From contig JAKFUW010000021.1 in assembly GCA_021732545.1 (NCBI GenBank), forward strand, positions 1 through 7,658: 7,658 nucleotides of DNA. The letters are read 5' to 3'. Position 1 is the first letter of the stretch. Each line of letters starts with the position of its first letter. Both the position numbers and the translations under genes were made by a program. This document shows, in pieces, positions 4,870 through 7,658 of the stretch. The notes beneath the pieces are model-generated. The model was given only the letters and a program-made list of their open reading frames with translations, did not search any database and was not told where the DNA came from. This stretch comes from Alphaproteobacteria bacterium (GTDB lineage: Bacteria; Pseudomonadota; Alphaproteobacteria; Rickettsiales; UBA3002).

Positions 4870-5699
4870 TGGGGCAGCACATCCGTCATCGCGAGCATCC
4901 ACAGGATGCGTGGCGATCCACAAATAAAACATATGGATTGCCACGTCGCGAGTGGAATCATTCGCTTCTCGCAATGACGCTGCTGATGGGCGTGAGTGCG
5001 CTCATGGCGGGCTGCATCGATCAGACCAGCATCCAGACCGATTATGTATCTGAACGTAGTCGCTGTCAGGGTGAAGCGGAAAGCCGGATCGATGACTATG
5101 CAGGCGAAATAGCAGCCGATGATGTACGCGCAAAAAATGCCAAGCTGGTAACGTTATTTAGCGATTGTATGTTTGAGCGCGGTTGGACGGTTGCCTCGCC
5201 AAACCGTGAAACACCCAAACCAGAGGATAATCCGCTGGAGGCGGCACGCAAAGCGCCCGATCAGCCAGCGCAACCCGCTGCTCAACCTGCTCCTGCCCCC
5301 GCGCCACAACAAGCGCCACCACAATCACCCGTCTATTATCAACAACAACAGCAAGCGCCTGCACCGCAAACTGTTGCTCCAGCCCCACTTCAGCAGCAAC
5401 AAGCACCGCTCTATTATGTGCCTGCCCCAGCACCGATTTATCCGCAGCAAAAAATAGCGCCCAATACGCCGCAGCAACCACCGGTCTATTATCAACAGGT
5501 GCCAGCGCCGCAACAAGCGCCCGTCTATTATCAGCAGGTTCCCGCTCCTGCCCCACAGCAAGCACCTGTATACTATCAGCAGGTTCCGGCACCTCAAGGC
5601 TATGCACCACAACCAGCCGCACCGATTTATAATGCGGATCCGGGAGACGCTGCGCAAGAGCCAGCCACTGGGCAAGCTCCCGCTCTTGTTCGTCAATAA
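4866..5699 (+). CDS. Pro/Gln-rich repeat lipoprotein of unknown function
   Basis: A hydrophobic stretch ending SALMAGC gives a lipobox with C50 (numbered from GTG 4866). After it comes a compact charged region (about 51-110) with C67 and C101 that could form a disulfide and a FSDCMFERGW motif, then a long Pro/Gln/Ala/Tyr-rich tail with repeated PVYYQQVPAPQQA units. The product is probably anchored in the inner or outer membrane, with the tail extended in the periplasm or at the surface. I do not recognise a named family. Start choices: GTG 4866 overlaps the fliJ stop (GTGA) and is the only one with coupling context, but gives a 49-residue leader encoded largely by a palindromic repeat. TTG 4938 gives a normal 25-residue signal with PRREW ahead of the hydrophobic part. 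ATG 4974, in the repeat's right tip, leaves 13 uncharged residues before the cysteine. Expression with fliIJ suggests an envelope role, which is inference. Confidence 0.75.
   Translation: MMGQHIRHREHPQDAWRSTNKTYGLPRREWNHSLLAMTLLMGVSALMAGCIDQTSIQTDYVSERSRCQGEAESRIDDYAGEIAADDVRAKNAKLVTLFSDCMFERGWTVASPNRETPKPEDNPLEAARKAPDQPAQPAAQPAPAPAPQQAPPQSPVYYQQQQQAPAPQTVAPAPLQQQQAPLYYVPAPAPIYPQQKIAPNTPQQPPVYYQQVPAPQQAPVYYQQVPAPAPQQAPVYYQQVPAPQGYAPQPAAPIYNADPGDAAQEPATGQAPALVRQ
4884..4979. repeat. Palindromic repeat, GTCATCGCGAGC family, copy 2 (96 bp)
   Basis: The tips CGTCATCGCGAGC and TCTCGCAATGACG are identical to those of copy 1 at 2865-2988, as are GCGTGGCGATCCAC and ATATGGATTGCC. Here the left variable hairpin is GCATCC-aca-GGATGC and the right one CCAC-gtcgcga-GTGG, different in sequence from copy 1 but in the same places. 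It lies within the open frame of the lipoprotein gene, and the ATG of its right tip (4974) is in frame. Confidence 0.88.
5481..5603 (+). repeat. Tandem coding repeats, PVYYQQVPAP units
   Basis: Three consecutive units of 39, 45 and about 39 nt encode PVYYQQVPAPQQA, PVYYQQVPAPAPQQA and PVYYQQVPAPQGY. A divergent earlier unit begins at 5328 (PVYYQQQQQAPAPQ). Codons differ between units (CCA, CCG and CCC for Pro; CAA and CAG for Gln) while the amino acids are held, pointing to selection on the protein rather than very recent duplication. Confidence 0.85.
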
Positions 5700-5703
5700 T
5701 CGT

Positions 5704-6669
5704 TTAAGGTGATACCACAGGCACAGGTGAAGATTTGATTACCCGATCCAAAAGTTTCTGCAAGTCTTGGTGATCATCGGCATATAACATGTGCTGGAGA
5801 TGCGCGTTATCAGATGTAATAGAATCTGTAATCAGCGGCACCAAAGATGGCCGCTTGGGGTCGTCTTTTTTCATACCCACATCGCTGAATAAGATTGTGG
5901 TCATTCCCATCTGATAACCCAACTTCACGTCATGTGCGTGACTATCACCAACAAAGTAAATGGATTTATCAACCTTACCATCCAATACGGGAATTTTCAG
6001 TGCAGCCAGCGCGCGCGTGGTTGTATCTAAGCTGGGCTTGCCTTTTTCCTTCTCAGTCACTCCCACCACCACAAAGTTTTTCGGCTTTTCACCATCTTTA
6101 TATAATTCAGGAAAAATCTGCGGCACCGAAATATCCACCAGCTCTTGCGGAGAATTGGTCACAATCGCAACAGGAATATCGTGATTGATGAGATATTGCA
6201 GGGTTTGTAACGCGCCTTTGAAGCGGTAAATATGCGTCGGAATCTCACCTTCTGTTTTTGAAACGAATATTGAATCTAATAAATCAGGTTTCAAAACCGA
6301 TGGTAATTTCTTTTTGAGCTCTTCCAGTAATCGCTCAAAATAATAGAATGTCCATAGACCAGAACCTAATGGTAAATCACTAAACCTGCGCTCAAAATAA
6401 TCCATATGCGGTGCGCCGACTTTAAAATCTGGGCAGGTTCCTTCCGCCGCATTCTCCATTTCTGATTTCAATGTTTTGCCGACTGGAATCATCAAGGCTT
6501 TGGAGTTGATGAGCGTATCATCTAAATCGAATAGCACCGCGCGAGGTTTTATAATCGGCGTTTCATGCGTACGGGTCATCAGCATAGCTTTTACAGCTGC
6601 GGGGCTCTGAACTTGTAGTGTAGGTGTTGAAGCGGCATCTGACATGCTCGCTACATTAGCAGACTGCAC
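5704..6669 (-). CDS. HAD-superfamily hydrolase, probable phosphatase
   Basis: The 321-residue frame starts at GTG 6669. All four HAD motifs are present: motif I FDLDDTL with nucleophile D48 and acid/base D50; motif II T171 in IVTNS; motif III K211 in GKPS; motif IV GDSHAHD with D242 and D247. Residues about 60-150 form a helical cap (C1 type) between motifs I and II, as in phosphoglycolate-phosphatase-like enzymes. It is predicted to be a cytoplasmic Mg2+-dependent phosphatase acting through a phospho-aspartate intermediate; the substrate cannot be read from sequence. The first 40 residues are low in homology. ATG 6645 (residue 9) is an equally good start, and neither has a clear SD. The gene converges with the lipoprotein gene with only 4 nt between stops, and follows the PelG-like gene by 70 nt on the same strand, so co-transcription with it is possible. 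Confidence 0.85.
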   Translation of the reverse strand: MQSANVASMSDAASTPTLQVQSPAAVKAMLMTRTHETPIIKPRAVLFDLDDTLINSKALMIPVGKTLKSEMENAAEGTCPDFKVGAPHMDYFERRFSDLPLGSGLWTFYYFERLLEELKKKLPSVLKPDLLDSIFVSKTEGEIPTHIYRFKGALQTLQYLINHDIPVAIVTNSPQELVDISVPQIFPELYKDGEKPKNFVVVGVTEKEKGKPSLDTTTRALAALKIPVLDGKVDKSIYFVGDSHAHDVKLGYQMGMTTILFSDVGMKKDDPKRPSLVPLITDSITSDNAHLQHMLYADDHQDLQKLLDRVIKSSPVPVVSP

Positions 6670-6704
6670 TTAACCAAGTATGAAGTTTGTGTGAAAACTA
6701 AACT

Positions 6705-6732
6705 CTAGCCCCTAGCCCCTAGACACTAGCCC
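6705..6732. repeat. Period-7 tandem repeat, four CTAGCCC units
   Basis: The units CTAGCCC, CTAGCCC, CTAGACA and CTAGCCC follow each other without gaps, giving CTAG every seven bases. The tract fills the gap between the PelG-like gene and the HAD gene. It is flanked by an 8-bp inverted repeat, AACCAAGT at 6672-6679 and ACTTGGTT at 6750-6757, the second lying in the last codons of the PelG-like gene. Confidence 0.85.
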
Positions 6733-6739
6733 CTTAACC

Positions 6740-7658
6740 TCACACCCACACTTGGTTATGGCGCTCGGATGCTGCGGTTTTGGTTTTCACCTGCACCGAA
6801 TTGTTGTTGCTGATAAACGCATGATAAGGCAAGTGCCGCACATGGTGGAACAGCACAAACGCTCCCAGCGCAAAGCTGCTGGCCGAGGCAATAAAGTAAC
6901 CATAGCCATAATATTCAAAGCCATACATCAACATGGCGAGCAGCGTGAACACAGCGTTGGATGCGAAGAAATAAATATACACCCACATGATCGAGCGGCG
7001 GCAATCAAAATATTGTAAAATGATGGTTTCAAACAACATCAGCCCGTGGAACAACGCGCCCAATACGCCCAGACGGAACATGCCCAGCTGCATAAATGCC
7101 ACCTGCAACAATTCAAAAATCTGCGGCGCAAGCAACACCGCAAGCAAGCAGGTGATGCCTTGCATCATCAGCAAGTTACGGCCACCTTCATAGAGGCTTT
7201 CATTGATTTTTTTGTGCAGCAAACGGATGCGTTTGAGCGATGCGTGTTCCAGAATACTGGTGTAAAAACGCCGGTAATGATGGAAAAATTGCGTTTCCAC
7301 GTTGAACACAAATAACGCAAATGCTGGCACGAGGGTTAGGTACGCCAGAAACATCGCGCTATCATAATCCGGATAAAAACGCAGATTGCTTGGCAGCACT
7401 TGCGCTTCGGGTGCAAACCACATGATCCATTTATCCACCCAGATAGCGGCATTATAAAAGAAGCCCGCGAGCAGCAATTCCCAATATTTTTTGAAATAGG
7501 GCTTGAGTGCAAATGCGGTGGTTAAACGATAGGGATATTCAGCAAAAATACGCGCAGCAAGCCAAAATACAATCACCGCCAAACCGACATTAAAGCCAAG
7601 CAACATGCCCGTTGCCTGATAGGTGTCGCTGAGTAAATAGGAAATGCCCACGGCAATA
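6740..7658 (-). CDS. pelG: PelG-like exopolysaccharide (Pel) transport membrane protein, N-terminus outside window
   Basis: The minus-strand frame is open from the window edge to TGA at 6742-6740, about 305 residues. PelG is usually near 450, so roughly the first third is missing; the GTG at 7651 is an internal valine. Several hydrophobic segments are visible, including FNVGLAVIVFWLAARIF, FLAYLTLVPAFALFVF and LLMMQGITCLLAVLLAP. PelG-like features are YFKKYWELLLAGFFYNAAIW followed by VDKWIMWF, FNVETQFFHHYRRFY, ILQYFDCRRS and FEYYGYGYF. PelG is an inner-membrane protein of the MOP flippase-like superfamily that works with the glycosyltransferase PelF and others in synthesis and export of Pel, a cationic biofilm polysaccharide. 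Other pel genes would be expected beyond the window edge. The C-terminus (HNQVWV) is followed by the CTAGCCC tract. Confidence 0.85.
   Translation of the reverse strand, partial: IAVGISYLLSDTYQATGMLLGFNVGLAVIVFWLAARIFAEYPYRLTTAFALKPYFKKYWELLLAGFFYNAAIWVDKWIMWFAPEAQVLPSNLRFYPDYDSAMFLAYLTLVPAFALFVFNVETQFFHHYRRFYTSILEHASLKRIRLLHKKINESLYEGGRNLLMMQGITCLLAVLLAPQIFELLQVAFMQLGMFRLGVLGALFHGLMLFETIILQYFDCRRSIMWVYIYFFASNAVFTLLAMLMYGFEYYGYGYFIASASSFALGAFVLFHHVRHLPYHAFISNNNSVQVKTKTAASERHNQVWV

Noticed and set aside
5158..5622. 154-codon minus-strand frame opposite the lipoprotein
   Set aside because: Low-complexity Ala/Val-rich shadow of the Pro/Gln repeats; the plus strand has the lipobox and operon context.
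5325..5696. 123-codon minus-strand Arg/Leu-rich frame
   Set aside because: Another shadow of the same repetitive coding DNA; composition is unlike the neighbours.
5695..5710. Terminator between the convergent lipoprotein and HAD genes
   Set aside because: Only four bases separate the stops and no stem-loop is visible there; transcripts must overlap or end inside the opposite gene.
1..7658. tRNA or rRNA genes
   Set aside because: No cloverleaf-like or rRNA-like sequence was noticed on either strand by eye; a covariance-model scan would be needed to exclude small RNAs.

Overview
The window looks like a chromosomal segment of an alphaproteobacterium. The main evidence is a CtrA-type cell-cycle response regulator transcribed divergently from fliI-fliJ, with two TTAA-N7-TTAA CtrA-type boxes between them. 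Base composition is balanced, and the intergenic DNA is full of short palindromic dispersed repeats whose tips read (T/C)GTCA...TGAC(A/G). I cannot name a genus. A free-living, flagellated lineage making pili and possibly Pel polysaccharide would fit.

Layout. (1) 1-605, plus strand: the 3' end of a thioredoxin-reductase-like ferredoxin-NADP reductase, overlapping by 4 nt a complete adrenodoxin/ISC-type [2Fe-2S] ferredoxin. (2) 606-1037: no conventional gene. It holds a large compound palindrome, a good promoter with SD and ATG, a run of ten C, and two further repeats that run up to and into the next gene. (3) 1038-1826, plus: a type IV prepilin-like protein. (4) 1827-1934: a second copy of the repeat found at the prepilin start, lying between convergent genes. 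(5) 1935-2672, minus: ctrA. (6) 2673-3074: divergent regulatory region with CtrA boxes, candidate overlapping promoters and a palindromic repeat. (7) 3075-5699, plus: fliI, fliJ and a Pro/Gln-rich lipoprotein, with overlapping ends, probably one transcript. (8) 5704-6669, minus: a HAD-superfamily phosphatase. (9) 6740-7658, minus: the C-terminal two thirds of a PelG-like membrane protein, cut by the window edge.

How it fits together. The reductase and ferredoxin form an electron-transfer pair. CtrA is predicted to control its own gene and fliIJ through the shared intergenic boxes; FliI is the ATPase of the flagellar export apparatus and FliJ its coiled-coil partner. The prepilin, the lipoprotein and PelG point to an elaborate cell surface.

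The most unusual aspect is how the repeats meet genes. The right tip of these repeats contains ATGAC. In two cases (prepilin and lipoprotein) that ATG lies in frame at the edge of the conserved protein, and the repeat body is itself open in the same frame and supplies basic residues just before the hydrophobic segment. The prepilin also has a C10 tract just after its best SD and ATG, in the wrong frame by one base, which is either a phase-variation switch or a sequencing error. A third gene, fliI, carries a repeat in its 5' leader.
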